Positions 17,586 to 25,645 of a stretch of 64,000 nt of DNA are shown here, piece by piece. The first letter of the stretch is position 1; each line of letters begins with the position of its first letter. The notes under the pieces are model-generated. The model was given only the letters and a program-made list of their open reading frames with translations, ran no database searches and was not told the origin of the DNA. The translations under genes were made by a program, and so were the position numbers. Origin of the DNA: Alphaproteobacteria bacterium (GTDB lineage Bacteria > Pseudomonadota > Alphaproteobacteria > Thalassobaculales > Thalassobaculaceae); assembly GCA_022822665.1 (NCBI GenBank), contig JAJEAR010000060.1, positions 1-64,000 of the forward strand. The letters are read 5' to 3'.

Positions 17586-18458
17586 TCAGCCCAGCACGCG
17601 CCCCGCCACGGCATCGAGCTTCGCCACCAGTTCCGGATCACGCATGTCAGGACGGGTGACGATCGCGGTATCCAGCGCCCGGTCTCCGCCTTCCCGGTCA
17701 ACCTCGGGACGCTCGGCCAGCCGCGGCGCCACCTCCCCGACCAGCGCCCTCGCGTTGTCGGCATTGGCCATCATCACGCCGATGATCGCCTCCACCGACA
17801 CGCTGTCGTGATCGGGGTGCCAGCAATCGTAGTCGGTGACCATTGCCACGGTGGCGTAGGGCAGCTCGGCCTCCCGGGCCAGTTTCGCTTCGGGCATGTT
17901 GGTCATGCCGATGACGTCGCAGCCCCAGGACCGGTACAGCATGCTCTCGGCGTAGGTGGAAAACTGCGGGCCCTCCATGCACAGGTAGACACCGCCCCGG
18001 TGCATCACCAGCCCGAGCGACCGGCCCGCCTCCTCCAGCGCGTCCTGCAGGCGCGCCGACACCGGGTGGGAAAAGGTGACGTGGGCCACGCACCCCGCCC
18101 CGAAGAACGACTTGTGGCGCGCGAAGGTGCGGTCGACGAACTGGTCGACCAGCACGAAATGCCCCGGGGCAAGCTCATCGCGAAACGAGCCGACGGCGCT
18201 CAGTGACAGCACGTCGGTGACGCCGGCCCGCTTCAGAGCGTCGATGTTGGCGCGATAGTTGATTTCGCTCGGCGGCAGGACGTGGCCGCGGCCGTGGCGT
18301 GGCAGGAACACGAGCTGCTGTTCCCCGAAGGTCCCGAACAGCAGCTGGTCCGACGGCTCGCCGAATGGCGAGGAGACGGTTTCCCAGCGCCTGTCGGTCA
18401 GGGCCTCGAACTCGTACAGGCCGCTGCCGCCGATGATCCCGAGGACCGCTCGCGCCAT
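17586..18458 (-). CDS. mtnP: S-methyl-5'-thioadenosine phosphorylase
   Basis: The 290-residue enzyme cleaves methylthioadenosine with phosphate to adenine and 5-methylthioribose 1-phosphate. Family motifs are complete: GGSGLYEF at the start, PRHGRGH, EINYRAN, EGPQFSTYAES and the GMTNMPEAKLAREAEL segment followed by a TDYDCW. These distinguish MTAP from ordinary purine nucleoside phosphorylases. AGGAGG precedes the ATG. The class II aldolase-like gene follows after 36 nt, giving a likely salvage operon. The genes for MtnK or MtnA are not in the window. Confidence 0.93.
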   Translation of the reverse strand: MARAVLGIIGGSGLYEFEALTDRRWETVSSPFGEPSDQLLFGTFGEQQLVFLPRHGRGHVLPPSEINYRANIDALKRAGVTDVLSLSAVGSFRDELAPGHFVLVDQFVDRTFARHKSFFGAGCVAHVTFSHPVSARLQDALEEAGRSLGLVMHRGGVYLCMEGPQFSTYAESMLYRSWGCDVIGMTNMPEAKLAREAELPYATVAMVTDYDCWHPDHDSVSVEAIIGVMMANADNARALVGEVAPRLAERPEVDREGGDRALDTAIVTRPDMRDPELVAKLDAVAGRVLG

Positions 18459-18505
18459 GTCCCGCTTCCTCCTGCCGGTCCCTGCAGTGCGGTCACCGGA
18501 ACCGG

Positions 18506-19279
18506 TCAGTGCACGTTGGACCAGATCCTTCGCTTGCTGACGTACAGCAGGCCGGTCATGACCACCAGGAAGATCATGGTCATCACGCCCATGCGCTTGC
18601 GCTCCTCCATGTTGGGCTCGCTGGCCCAGGCGAGGAAGGCCGTTACGTCGCGCGCCTGCTGCTCGACCGTGGCGGGCGTACCGTCAGCATAGGTGACCCC
18701 GTCCTCGAACAGGGGCGGTGGCATGGCGACCTGACCGCCGGGAAAGTAGCCGTTGTAGCTCATGCCGTCCGCCATGTCGGTGTCGGACGGCGGATCGGAA
18801 TAGCCGACCAGCACGGCGTGGATGTAGTCCGCACCCCCGGCACGCGCCTCGACGATCAGGGAGAGGTCCGGTGGAAGGGCACCGTTGTTGCTGGCACGCG
18901 CCTCGTTCGCGTTCTGGAACGGCGCCGGGAACCGGTCCGCCGGGGTGGCCGGGCGCGGAAACACCTCGCCGTTCTCGTCGGGCGCGGCGGGAACCTCGTA
19001 CTCGGCCGCGATCGCCTTGACCTCGGTCTCGGAGAACCCGAGATCGGTCAGGTTGCGGAACGCGATGTAGTCCAGCGAATGGCAGGCGGCACAGACCTCC
19101 GCGTAGACCTGGAAGCCGCGTTGCAGTTCCCCGCGGTCGTAGGTCCCGAACACACCGGAAAACGACCAGTCCTGCGCCGGCGGCTCGGCGCCGCCGGTGG
19201 CCGCCCCGGCCGGAGAGACGGGACCCGTTGCGAGCGCAACGGCGGTTGCGGCCGCAACCAGGAGAGCGGGCGCGCGCAT
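18506..19279 (-). CDS. petC: Cytochrome c1 of the ubiquinol-cytochrome c reductase (bc1) complex
   Basis: The 257-residue product starts with a signal peptide (alanine-rich core, ending near TGPVSPAGAA) and carries the covalent haem site CAACH. The axial methionine is in the segment GGQVAMPPPL, and one C-terminal membrane anchor lies near residues 230-248. It passes electrons from the Rieske centre to soluble cytochrome c on the periplasmic side. The ATG at 19279 overlaps the petB stop as ATGA, with GGAGG 7 nt before, so translation is coupled. It is last in the petABC operon. Confidence 0.95.
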   Translation of the reverse strand: MRAPALLVAAATAVALATGPVSPAGAATGGAEPPAQDWSFSGVFGTYDRGELQRGFQVYAEVCAACHSLDYIAFRNLTDLGFSETEVKAIAAEYEVPAAPDENGEVFPRPATPADRFPAPFQNANEARASNNGALPPDLSLIVEARAGGADYIHAVLVGYSDPPSDTDMADGMSYNGYFPGGQVAMPPPLFEDGVTYADGTPATVEQQARDVTAFLAWASEPNMEERKRMGVMTMIFLVVMTGLLYVSKRRIWSNVH

Positions 19280-20535
19280 CACGGTGCCTCCTTCGACGTT
19301 GCCGCCGGAGCGGCGACGGAACCGGCCGGATCGAGAACCGGCCGACTGATGCTGCGCGGCAACGGACGCGGTGTCTCGAAGATCGACAGCGCGGGCAGCA
19401 GGAGCAGGAAGTGGAAGAAGTAGTAGGCCGTGCCGATCCGGGCCAGCACGACGTAGATCCCCTCCGGCGCCTTGGCGCCGAGATAGGTGAGCAGGACGCA
19501 GTCGGCCAGCAGGACCCAGAAGAAGATCCTGAAGATCGGCCGGAAACTCGCGCTGCGCACCGGCGAGCGGTCAAGCCAGGGCAGGATGAACAGCACCCCG
19601 ATCGACGCGAACATCGCGATGACGCCGAGCAGCTTGTCGGGAATGGCGCGCAGGATGGCGTAGAACGGCAGGAAATACCACTCGGGCACGATGTGGGCCG
19701 GCGTGACCAGCGGGTCGGCCGGAATGTAGTTGTCCGCGTGCCCCATGGCGTTCGGCAGGAAGAAGACCACGGCCGAGAAGAAGATCAGGAACACGCCGAG
19801 ACCGAACATGTCCTTGACGGTGTAGTAGGGATGGAACGGGATCGAGTCCTGCTGGCCGCGCAGGTCGATGCCGAGCGGATTGTTCGACCCGAAGCGGTGC
19901 AGCGCGATCACGTGCAGCACCACCACGCCGACGATCAGGAACGGCAGCAGGTAGTGCAGCGAGTAGAACCGGTTCAGTGTCGGGTTGTCGACCGCGAATC
20001 CGCCCCACAGCAGAGTGACAATCCAGTCGCCGATACCGGGAACGGCCGAGAACAGGTTGGTGATCACCGTCGCGCCCCAGAAGCTCATCTGGCCCCACGG
20101 CAGCACGTAGCCCATGAAGGCCGTCGCCATCATCAGCAGCAGGATCACGACGCCGAGGATCCACAGCAGCTCTCGCGGCGCCTTGTACGAACCGTAGTAC
20201 AGGCCGCGGAAGATGTGGATGTAGACGACGATGAAGAAGAAGCTGGCGCCGTTCGAATGGATGTAGCGGATCAGCCAGCCGTAGTTGACGTCGCGCATGA
20301 TTCGCTCGACGGACGCAAAGGCATAGTCGACATGCGGCGTGTAGTGCATGGCGAGCACGATGCCGGTGACCAGCATGATGACCAGCACCATTCCCGCCAG
20401 GGACCCGAAATTCCACCAGTAGTTCAGGTTCTTCGGCGTCGGGTATTCATGCAACTCGTGGTGCATGAACGAGAAGACCGGAAGCCGGTGCTCGATCCAC
20501 CGCACCACCGGGTTGGAGAAATTCGGGCCGCTCAT
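19279..20535 (-). CDS. petB: Cytochrome b of the bc1 complex
   Basis: The 418-residue membrane protein binds the two b haems and forms the quinol oxidation and reduction sites. The usual motifs are visible: WNFGSLAG, four haem histidines in transmembrane helices B and D (within [28 protein letters not shown] and VVLHVIALH), [17 protein letters not shown] and the Qo-site [10 protein letters not shown]. The C-terminus extends beyond the eighth helix with a proline/alanine-rich tail. AGGAGC..AAGG precedes the ATG. It is central in the petABC operon, 11 nt behind petA. Confidence 0.96.
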   Translation of the reverse strand: MSGPNFSNPVVRWIEHRLPVFSFMHHELHEYPTPKNLNYWWNFGSLAGMVLVIMLVTGIVLAMHYTPHVDYAFASVERIMRDVNYGWLIRYIHSNGASFFFIVVYIHIFRGLYYGSYKAPRELLWILGVVILLLMMATAFMGYVLPWGQMSFWGATVITNLFSAVPGIGDWIVTLLWGGFAVDNPTLNRFYSLHYLLPFLIVGVVVLHVIALHRFGSNNPLGIDLRGQQDSIPFHPYYTVKDMFGLGVFLIFFSAVVFFLPNAMGHADNYIPADPLVTPAHIVPEWYFLPFYAILRAIPDKLLGVIAMFASIGVLFILPWLDRSPVRSASFRPIFRIFFWVLLADCVLLTYLGAKAPEGIYVVLARIGTAYYFFHFLLLLPALSIFETPRPLPRSISRPVLDPAGSVAAPAATSKEAP

Positions 20536-20546
20536 CCTTCAGCTCC

Positions 20547-21077
20547 TCACCCGATCCTGATGACCGTATCCGAAATGTAGGTATAGGGCGGGACCTCGAG
20601 ATTCTCGGGCGCCGGGCCCTTGCGGATGCGACCGGAGGTATCGTAGTGCGACCCGTGGCACGGGCAGAACCAGCCTCCCCACTCGCCCCGGGGATCCGTT
20701 GCCTTCTGCCCCAGCGGCACGCAGCCAAGGTGGGTGCAGACACCGACCAGGACCAGCATTTCCGGGCGTTCCGCCCTGTCGGCGTCGGCCTGCGGATCCG
20801 GCAGGCTTTCGAGGTCGACCGCGCCCGCCTCCTCGATCTCCGCGGCGGTGCGGTGGCGCACGAATACCGGCTTGCCGCGCCACAGCACCGTGACCGCCAT
20901 GCCCTCCGCGACCCCGGCGGTGTCGAATTCGGTCGACGCGAGCGCCAGGGTATCAGCTGCCGGGTTCATCTGGTGGATGAACGGCCATGCAACGCAGGCC
21001 CCGCCGACCACTCCCATCGTCGCACTGGCGACATGGATGAAGTCGCGCCTGGTCGCACCGTCGTGAGTCTCAGCCAT
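20547..21077 (-). CDS. petA: Rieske iron-sulfur subunit of the bc1 complex
   Basis: The 176-residue subunit has an N-terminal RRDFIHVAS twin-arginine-like motif with a single membrane helix, then the soluble domain with the two cluster loops CTHLGC and CPCHGSHYD. The loop cysteine pair gives the usual disulfide. It takes the first electron from quinol. ATG 21077 is preferred over the GTG one codon earlier at 21080. A possible -10 element TAGTAT lies about 110 nt upstream in the gap to metY. It is first in the operon. Confidence 0.95.
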   Translation of the reverse strand: MAETHDGATRRDFIHVASATMGVVGGACVAWPFIHQMNPAADTLALASTEFDTAGVAEGMAVTVLWRGKPVFVRHRTAAEIEEAGAVDLESLPDPQADADRAERPEMLVLVGVCTHLGCVPLGQKATDPRGEWGGWFCPCHGSHYDTSGRIRKGPAPENLEVPPYTYISDTVIRIG

Positions 21078-21249
21078 CACGTCTGCCTTTTGCCAGTCCC
21101 GGGGCTGCCGCCGGCCACAGTCATCCCATGCAGAAGCGCGGTCCGCACCGGCATGTCCGTGCGTGTTGGCGGGCAGGCCTTCATACTAGAGGGCGTCGCA
21201 AATTGCAAAGCGCCTTCAGCCGGAATCCGGGTACCGGCAGACGGGGAGC

Positions 21250-21298
21250 GGACCGGCCCCGGAGGGGAAGGCTCTGACCCTCCCCCGGGACCGGTTCC
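21250..21298 (-). terminator. Long imperfect GC-rich hairpin after metY
   Basis: Just beyond the metY stop the segments 21250-21271 and 21278-21298 are near-complementary: GGACCGGCCCCGGAGGGG against CCTCCCCCGGGACCGGTTCC with a few mismatches, closed by a 6-nt loop. Such a strong stem directly after a gene is terminator-like. No U-tract follows, so it may act with Rho or simply stabilise the transcript end. Confidence 0.4.
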
Positions 21299-21306
21299 GG
21301 ACATCC

Positions 21307-22623
21307 TTACTCGGCCGCGAGACTGGCTCCCGTTGCACGGTCGAGCGCCCGGCCGAGGTCGGCCAGGATGTCGTCAATATGCTCGATGCCGACCGACAGG
21401 CGGACATATCCGTCCGAGACACCGGTCAGCTGCTGGTCCTCCGGCGAAAGCTGGCTGTGGGTCGTGGTGGCGGGATGGATGGCGAGCGAACGCGCATCCC
21501 CGATGTTGGCCACGTGGTAGAACAGTTCCAGAGCATCGATGAAGGCGCGTCCCGCACCCCGCCCGCCGGCAAGCTCGAAGCCCACGAGGCCGCCGTATCC
21601 ACCCGACAGGTAGGTATCGGCGCGCCGGCGCGCCTCGCCATCCTGCAGTCCCGGGTAGATGACCGTATCGACCGCGGGATGGGAGGACAGGAAATCCGCC
21701 ACCGCGGCCGCATTGCGGGAGTGCTCGAAGATGCGCAGCGGCAGGGTCTCGAGCCCCTGGATCGCCTGGAAGGCGTTGAACGGCGAGGACGCGGCCCCGA
21801 GGTCACGCAGGAGCGTGGTCCGGGCCTTGATGATGTACGCCACCGGTCCGATCGGCTGCACGGCCTCGACCCAGACCGCGCCGTGGTAGGACGGGTCGGG
21901 CGTGTTGAGCGCCGGCTGGCGCTCCGGGAACTCCGCCCACGGGAAGTTGCCGCCATCGACGATGAGACCCCCGATCGAGGTTCCGTGACCGCCGATGTAC
22001 TTGGTGGTCGAGTACACGATCACGGCCGCCCCGTGGTCGAACGGGCGGCACAGCAGCGGTGCCGCCGTGTTGTCGACGATGAGCGGGATGCCGAACGACC
22101 GGCCGATCGCCGCGACCTCGGCGATCGGGAACACCTGGAGCTTGGGATTGGGCAGGGTCTCGGCGTAGTAGGCGCGCGTGCGCTCGTCGGTGGCCCGTGC
22201 GAAGGCCTCCGGATCGGCCGGATCGACGAAACGCACCTCGATGCCCTGGTCCCTCAGCGTGTTGGCGAACAGGTTCCAGGTGCCGCCGTACAGGTCGGTG
22301 GAGCTGACGACGTTGTCGCCGGCGCGCGCCAGGTTCTGCAGGGCGATCGCCGACGCCGCCTGCCCCGATGCGAGCGCAAGTGCGCCCGAACCGCCCTCGA
22401 GCGCGGCGATGCGGTCCTCGAGCACGGCGCAGGTGGGGTTCATGATGCGGGTATAGATGTTCCCCAGTTCCTTGAGCGCAAACAGGTTCGAGGCATGCTC
22501 GGTGCTCTGGAACTGGTAGGAAGTCGTCTGGTAGATCGGCACCGCGACCGAACCGGTCGCGGGGTCGGCGCGGTATCCGGCGTGCAACGCCAGGGTCTGC
22601 GGATGTGCTGTATTCGAGGTCAT
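21307..22623 (-). CDS. metY: O-acetylhomoserine aminocarboxypropyltransferase (sulfhydrylase)
   Basis: The 438-residue pyridoxal-phosphate enzyme joins O-acetylhomoserine with sulfide or methanethiol to make homocysteine or methionine. The Cys/Met-metabolism family pattern is clear: YTRIMNPT, the cofactor-ring segment SSTDLYGGTWNLF, IVDNTAAPLLCRP, the lysine in YSTTKYIGGHGTSIGG and the C-terminal SVGIEHIDDILADL. The length of about 430 and the HGTSIGG loop fit MetY rather than MetC or MetB. GGAAGGAG lies 9 nt before the ATG. Its leader carries a SAM-II riboswitch, a consensus-like promoter and a stem that covers this ribosome-binding site, so it should be repressed when SAM is plentiful. Confidence 0.95.
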   Translation of the reverse strand: MTSNTAHPQTLALHAGYRADPATGSVAVPIYQTTSYQFQSTEHASNLFALKELGNIYTRIMNPTCAVLEDRIAALEGGSGALALASGQAASAIALQNLARAGDNVVSSTDLYGGTWNLFANTLRDQGIEVRFVDPADPEAFARATDERTRAYYAETLPNPKLQVFPIAEVAAIGRSFGIPLIVDNTAAPLLCRPFDHGAAVIVYSTTKYIGGHGTSIGGLIVDGGNFPWAEFPERQPALNTPDPSYHGAVWVEAVQPIGPVAYIIKARTTLLRDLGAASSPFNAFQAIQGLETLPLRIFEHSRNAAAVADFLSSHPAVDTVIYPGLQDGEARRRADTYLSGGYGGLVGFELAGGRGAGRAFIDALELFYHVANIGDARSLAIHPATTTHSQLSPEDQQLTGVSDGYVRLSVGIEHIDDILADLGRALDRATGASLAAE

Positions 22624-22634
22624 ATCGACACTCT

Positions 22635-22696
22635 CCTTCCCGAATGGCCGGCAACAGCCGGCTCGTGAGGTTCATGCCGCCAAACGATCGGGAAGG
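22635..22696 (-). promoter_or_regulatory. Stem covering the metY Shine-Dalgarno
   Basis: On the transcript, CCTTCCCGA (22696-22688) can pair over nine bases with TCGGGAAGG (22643-22635), which contains most of the metY Shine-Dalgarno GGAAGGAG. The intervening 44 nt hold a nested perfect hairpin GCCGGC-TGTT-GCCGGC (22662-22647). This arrangement would block ribosome access and is a candidate expression platform for the upstream SAM-II aptamer. Coupling between the two is inferred. Confidence 0.5.
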
Positions 22697-22769
22697 TGGT
22701 GGGCCCGGAGGCCATGGCCGGAAGGTTCGCTCTCCCGCCACGGCAACAGAGGACGGGGCCCGTCTTCCG

Positions 22770-22823
22770 CCGCTTTAGCTGCATTTCTAACGCGCCCGCA
22801 AGCTGGTGCTCAAATCGGCGCTT
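22770..22823 (-). ncRNA. SAM-II riboswitch aptamer upstream of metY
   Basis: The minus-strand transcript reads GCGCCGATTTGAG, then TTGCGGGCGCG, then TTAGAAATGCAGCTAAAGCGG. These blocks match the SAM-II (metA-type) aptamer in order: P1 stem, GATTT segment, TTGC, closing GCGC and the AAATG-AGCTAAA end that forms the pseudoknot. P1 here pairs GCGCC (22821-22817) with GGCGC, a compensated change relative to the structure I remember for the class. The promoter places transcription start within a few bases of the aptamer. It should lower metY expression on SAM binding. Confidence 0.88.
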
Positions 22824-22830
22824 GGGCCGG

Positions 22831-22859
22831 TAACTACACGGGCCGGCCCGCGCTGTCAA
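22831..22859 (-). promoter_or_regulatory. Promoter of the metY transcript
   Basis: On the minus strand TTGACA (22859-22854) and TAGTTA (22836-22831) are separated by exactly 17 nt. The -35 is a perfect sigma-70 consensus hexamer. Start of transcription would fall near 22824, immediately before the SAM-II aptamer. Confidence 0.75.
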
Positions 22860-22976
22860 CCCTGGGGATTCCCGCCCGGGGCGCGAGCCGGACATGCGCT
22901 CCGGCCGGTTCGCCATGGACGGCCGGGGCTCGCGGTGACAGTCTGCGGGCACGCGTGATCGACGGTGAAAGGCGCC

Positions 22977-23651
22977 ATGACAGACACCCTCGCAAACCCG
23001 GGTCGGCACCGTTCCGGGATGAGTACCGAGATCAACGAATTCTGGCTCGCCGACAGCCTGGACAGTCCGGAGCGGGCCTCGGCCCGCCGCGACTGGTGGT
23101 ACAGGGGCGGTCCCGGGGTCGACAGCGAGATCCGGGCGCGTTTCGGCCACCTGGTCACGCGCGCCTGCAACCGCGATCCCGAGCTCGCGGTCTGGCAGGA
23201 GACGCCGGACGGCGCGCTGGCCCTCGTCCTGCTGCTGGACCAGTTCACGCGGAACATCCACCGGGGCACGGTCCGGGCCTATGGCGGCGACGTCCGGGCC
23301 TTCGAGGTCGTCGAACACGCCATCGAACACCGGCTGGATACCGCGCTGCATCCGGTGGCCTGCATCTGGCTCTACCACCCCTTCCACCATTCCGAGGACC
23401 TCGGCGAACAGGACCGCGGCCTCGACCTTCTGCGGGCCCTGAAGCGAAGGGCCGACCCGGCCTGGCAGGCCCACGTGGACCGGAGCATCCAGGGGTGGAC
23501 ACGGCACCGCGACATCGTCGCCCGCTTCGGCCGGTTCCCGCACCGCAACGCGGTGCTCGGACGCCCGAGCACGGCGGAGGAAGAGGCGCACATGGCAGCC
23601 GGCGGCGAGAGTTTCGGCCAGGGAACGCAGGCGGGCGGGACAGCGACCTAA
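22977..23651 (+). CDS. DUF924 family protein
   Basis: The 224-residue cytoplasmic protein matches the DUF924 family: ineFWL near the start, RDWWYRGGPGVDSEIRARFG, the LLLDQFTRNIHRGT core and PFHHSEDLGEQDRGL. The C-terminal RNAVLGRPSTAEEEA ending is also characteristic. Members are alpha-helical, TPR-like, and have no established activity. ATG 22977 is preferred to the GTG at 22965 because a purine-rich GAAAGG precedes it. Its stop overlaps that of rmuC by four bases on the opposite strand. Confidence 0.88.
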   Translation: MTDTLANPGRHRSGMSTEINEFWLADSLDSPERASARRDWWYRGGPGVDSEIRARFGHLVTRACNRDPELAVWQETPDGALALVLLLDQFTRNIHRGTVRAYGGDVRAFEVVEHAIEHRLDTALHPVACIWLYHPFHHSEDLGEQDRGLDLLRALKRRADPAWQAHVDRSIQGWTRHRDIVARFGRFPHRNAVLGRPSTAEEEAHMAAGGESFGQGTQAGGTAT

Positions 23652-24877
23652 CCGCCTTCCGCCTTCTCAGCCGGCTCCGTCAGTTCTGCCGCCTGCATGG
23701 TCCTCGGCTCGGTCTCCAGCTGTTCCAGCGGCGGGATCGACTCACCGGCCGAAACCACGCCCAGTCCCTCCAGCTTCCGTGCCGACGGCAACACCTGCCG
23801 CTCAAGCGTGCCCACGCCCCTGTTGTAGCGGTCCACGGCCTGGCGCAGCGACTTTCCGATATCCTCCATGCGGCCACCGAACCGCTTGACGCGCTCGTAC
23901 AGTTCCCGCCCGGTCTCCGCCACGGCCCGGGCGTTCTCGGCCAGCCTTTCCTGTTGCCAGCCGTAGGCCACTGCCCTGACCAGCGCGATCAGCGTGATCG
24001 GGGTTGCGATCAGCACCCGGTTCCTCACCGCGTCCTCGAACAGGCCCGGCTCGCGTTCCAGCGCGGCGGCCAGGAACGCATCGCCGGGGATGAACATGAC
24101 GACGAATTCCGTCCCCCCGGCGAGCCCGTCCCAGTACTTCTTCCCCGCCAGTTGCCGGACGTGCGAGCGCAGGTTGCCCGCGAGCATGTCGAGGTGGCCG
24201 GCGCGTTCGTCATCCGTCTTCGCATCCACCGCGTCGAGATAGGCCTGCAGCGGCGTCTTCGCATCCACCGCGACCGACTTGCCTCCGGGCAGGCGAATGA
24301 CCACGTCGGGCCTGAGCACGCCGTCCTCGCCCGACAGGGTGGGCTGTTCCTCGAAATCGACATGCTCCACCATGCCGGCGATCTCGAGCACGTTGCGAAG
24401 CTGGTGCTCGCCCCACCTGCCGGCGCCCTGAGGGCGGCGAAGCGCCTGGACGAGGCGGCCGGTCTCGGATCGCAGGTCGGACTGGGCCTGGGCAAGCTGG
24501 CGGACCTGCTCCGTGACCGAGCGGTAGGCGTCGACGCGCGACCTTTCCAGCTGCTGCGCCCGCTCCTCCACCTTTTTCAGCTCGTCGCGGATCGGCGCAA
24601 CGAGCGCCTCGACGGCCTTCCCGCGCGCCTCCAGGTCCTTCTCCGCCTCCACCCTGTGCGACTGGAAGCGCTCGCTCACCAGCTGCAGGAAGGAGTCGCT
24701 GTTGCTCTTGAGCGCGTCAGAGGCCAGCTCCGCGAAGCGGCTTCCGGTTGTCCTGTCGATTTCCTCGAGCCGCGCCTCCGCCCTCTCCGCCCGGCTGCGG
24801 GCCGGCGCGGCGAAGACGAACCAGACGAGTGCAGCGCCCGCAAGCAGCGCGCACAGGACAGCCAGCAGGAGTTCCAT
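23648..24877 (-). CDS. rmuC: DNA recombination protein RmuC
   Basis: The 409-residue protein has an N-terminal membrane anchor (about residues 2-22) and a long coiled-coil (about 25-140). The RmuC nuclease-like domain follows, with RWGEHQLRNVLEIAGM, DVVIRLPGGKSVAVDAKTPLQAY, EFVVMFIPGDAFLAAAL and TPITLIALVRAVAYGWQQE. RmuC limits DNA inversions at short repeats, and its core is related to PD-(D/E)xK nucleases. Length is in the usual range. GGAG precedes the ATG. Confidence 0.93.
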   Translation of the reverse strand: MELLLAVLCALLAGAALVWFVFAAPARSRAERAEARLEEIDRTTGSRFAELASDALKSNSDSFLQLVSERFQSHRVEAEKDLEARGKAVEALVAPIRDELKKVEERAQQLERSRVDAYRSVTEQVRQLAQAQSDLRSETGRLVQALRRPQGAGRWGEHQLRNVLEIAGMVEHVDFEEQPTLSGEDGVLRPDVVIRLPGGKSVAVDAKTPLQAYLDAVDAKTDDERAGHLDMLAGNLRSHVRQLAGKKYWDGLAGGTEFVVMFIPGDAFLAAALEREPGLFEDAVRNRVLIATPITLIALVRAVAYGWQQERLAENARAVAETGRELYERVKRFGGRMEDIGKSLRQAVDRYNRGVGTLERQVLPSARKLEGLGVVSAGESIPPLEQLETEPRTMQAAELTEPAEKAEGG

Positions 24878-25061
24878 GCGTTCTCCGGTTCCTTCCCGGC
24901 CCAGCGATAGACGAAAGCCGCGGACCCGGCAATGTCGCCGCCACGCACCAGCAGGTCAGGCTCCGGGGCGGGGCGGCGATACCCCTTCCATCGACCTGCC
25001 CGCCGACACCCGGGCACGACCTGTGCAATCCCCCGGCGGCGGCGATGCCGGTGCCCGCGGG

Positions 25062-25550
25062 CTACCCGGCCCGGGTCGGGGTGCGTGCCGCGAGCCAGCG
25101 GACCAGCGCCTTGTCCGGATCCGCGATCTCGCCGATCGATTCGTACCAGGAGGCCTCCCAGCCGGTTTCCGGCAGGCCGGCGAACACCATCAGGTTCAGC
25201 GGGTAGGTCTCGCAGTCGGTGCAGCGGCGAAAGTCGTCGCGAAACAGGAAGACCGGCTTGTCCCAGGCGATCGCCATGCCCAGTTCGACCATCACCCCCT
25301 CGTCCGGCGGACAGCCGTTGACCACCGCGAACAGGGCGTCGGCGTCGCGCACGTCGCGCATGTCAGCCCGCGCGATCGCATGGGCCCACCCGTCGGCGGT
25401 GCGGTCGATCTGGTTGTTGCGCTCGAACGGTTCCCACACCTCGCACCCGATCGTCTCGAGGGCGGCCACGAGCTCGCGCAGGGGGCCTGCGCGCAGCTGC
25501 CGCGAGAACCCGTAGGGATTTGCAAGATACACGGTCGGTCTCGATGTCAC
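25062..25550 (-). CDS. Nucleoside 2-deoxyribosyltransferase family protein
   Basis: The 162-residue protein has the pattern of the nucleoside 2-deoxyribosyltransferase family: VYLANPYGFS at the start, a RADMRDVRDADALFAVVNG segment with the acidic substrate loop, and PPDEGVMVELGMAIAWDKPVFLFRDD holding the expected catalytic glutamate. Family members transfer deoxyribose between bases or act as nucleotide hydrolases. The start is a GTG at 25550, preceded by GGGAG at good spacing. An extended frame upstream to 25604 lacks such support. Confidence 0.83.
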   Translation of the reverse strand: MTSRPTVYLANPYGFSRQLRAGPLRELVAALETIGCEVWEPFERNNQIDRTADGWAHAIARADMRDVRDADALFAVVNGCPPDEGVMVELGMAIAWDKPVFLFRDDFRRCTDCETYPLNLMVFAGLPETGWEASWYESIGEIADPDKALVRWLAARTPTRAG

Positions 25551-25645
25551 CGGATTCTCCCTGAGCGGTTGCGTCTTCCCTAACCTGCGTGGAATGGTGC
25601 GCACGGAGCCGAACGGGCCACAAGACCGGCAATCCGGAGGAGTGC

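Noticed and set aside
20535-21306. Defined promoter boxes for petABC
   Set aside because: TAGTAT upstream of petA is a plausible -10, but no -35 hexamer at proper spacing was found, so it was not listed as a feature.
22955-24910. 651-residue plus-strand open frame
   Set aside because: It covers the DUF924 gene out of frame and rmuC antisense. Both of those have clear family signatures.
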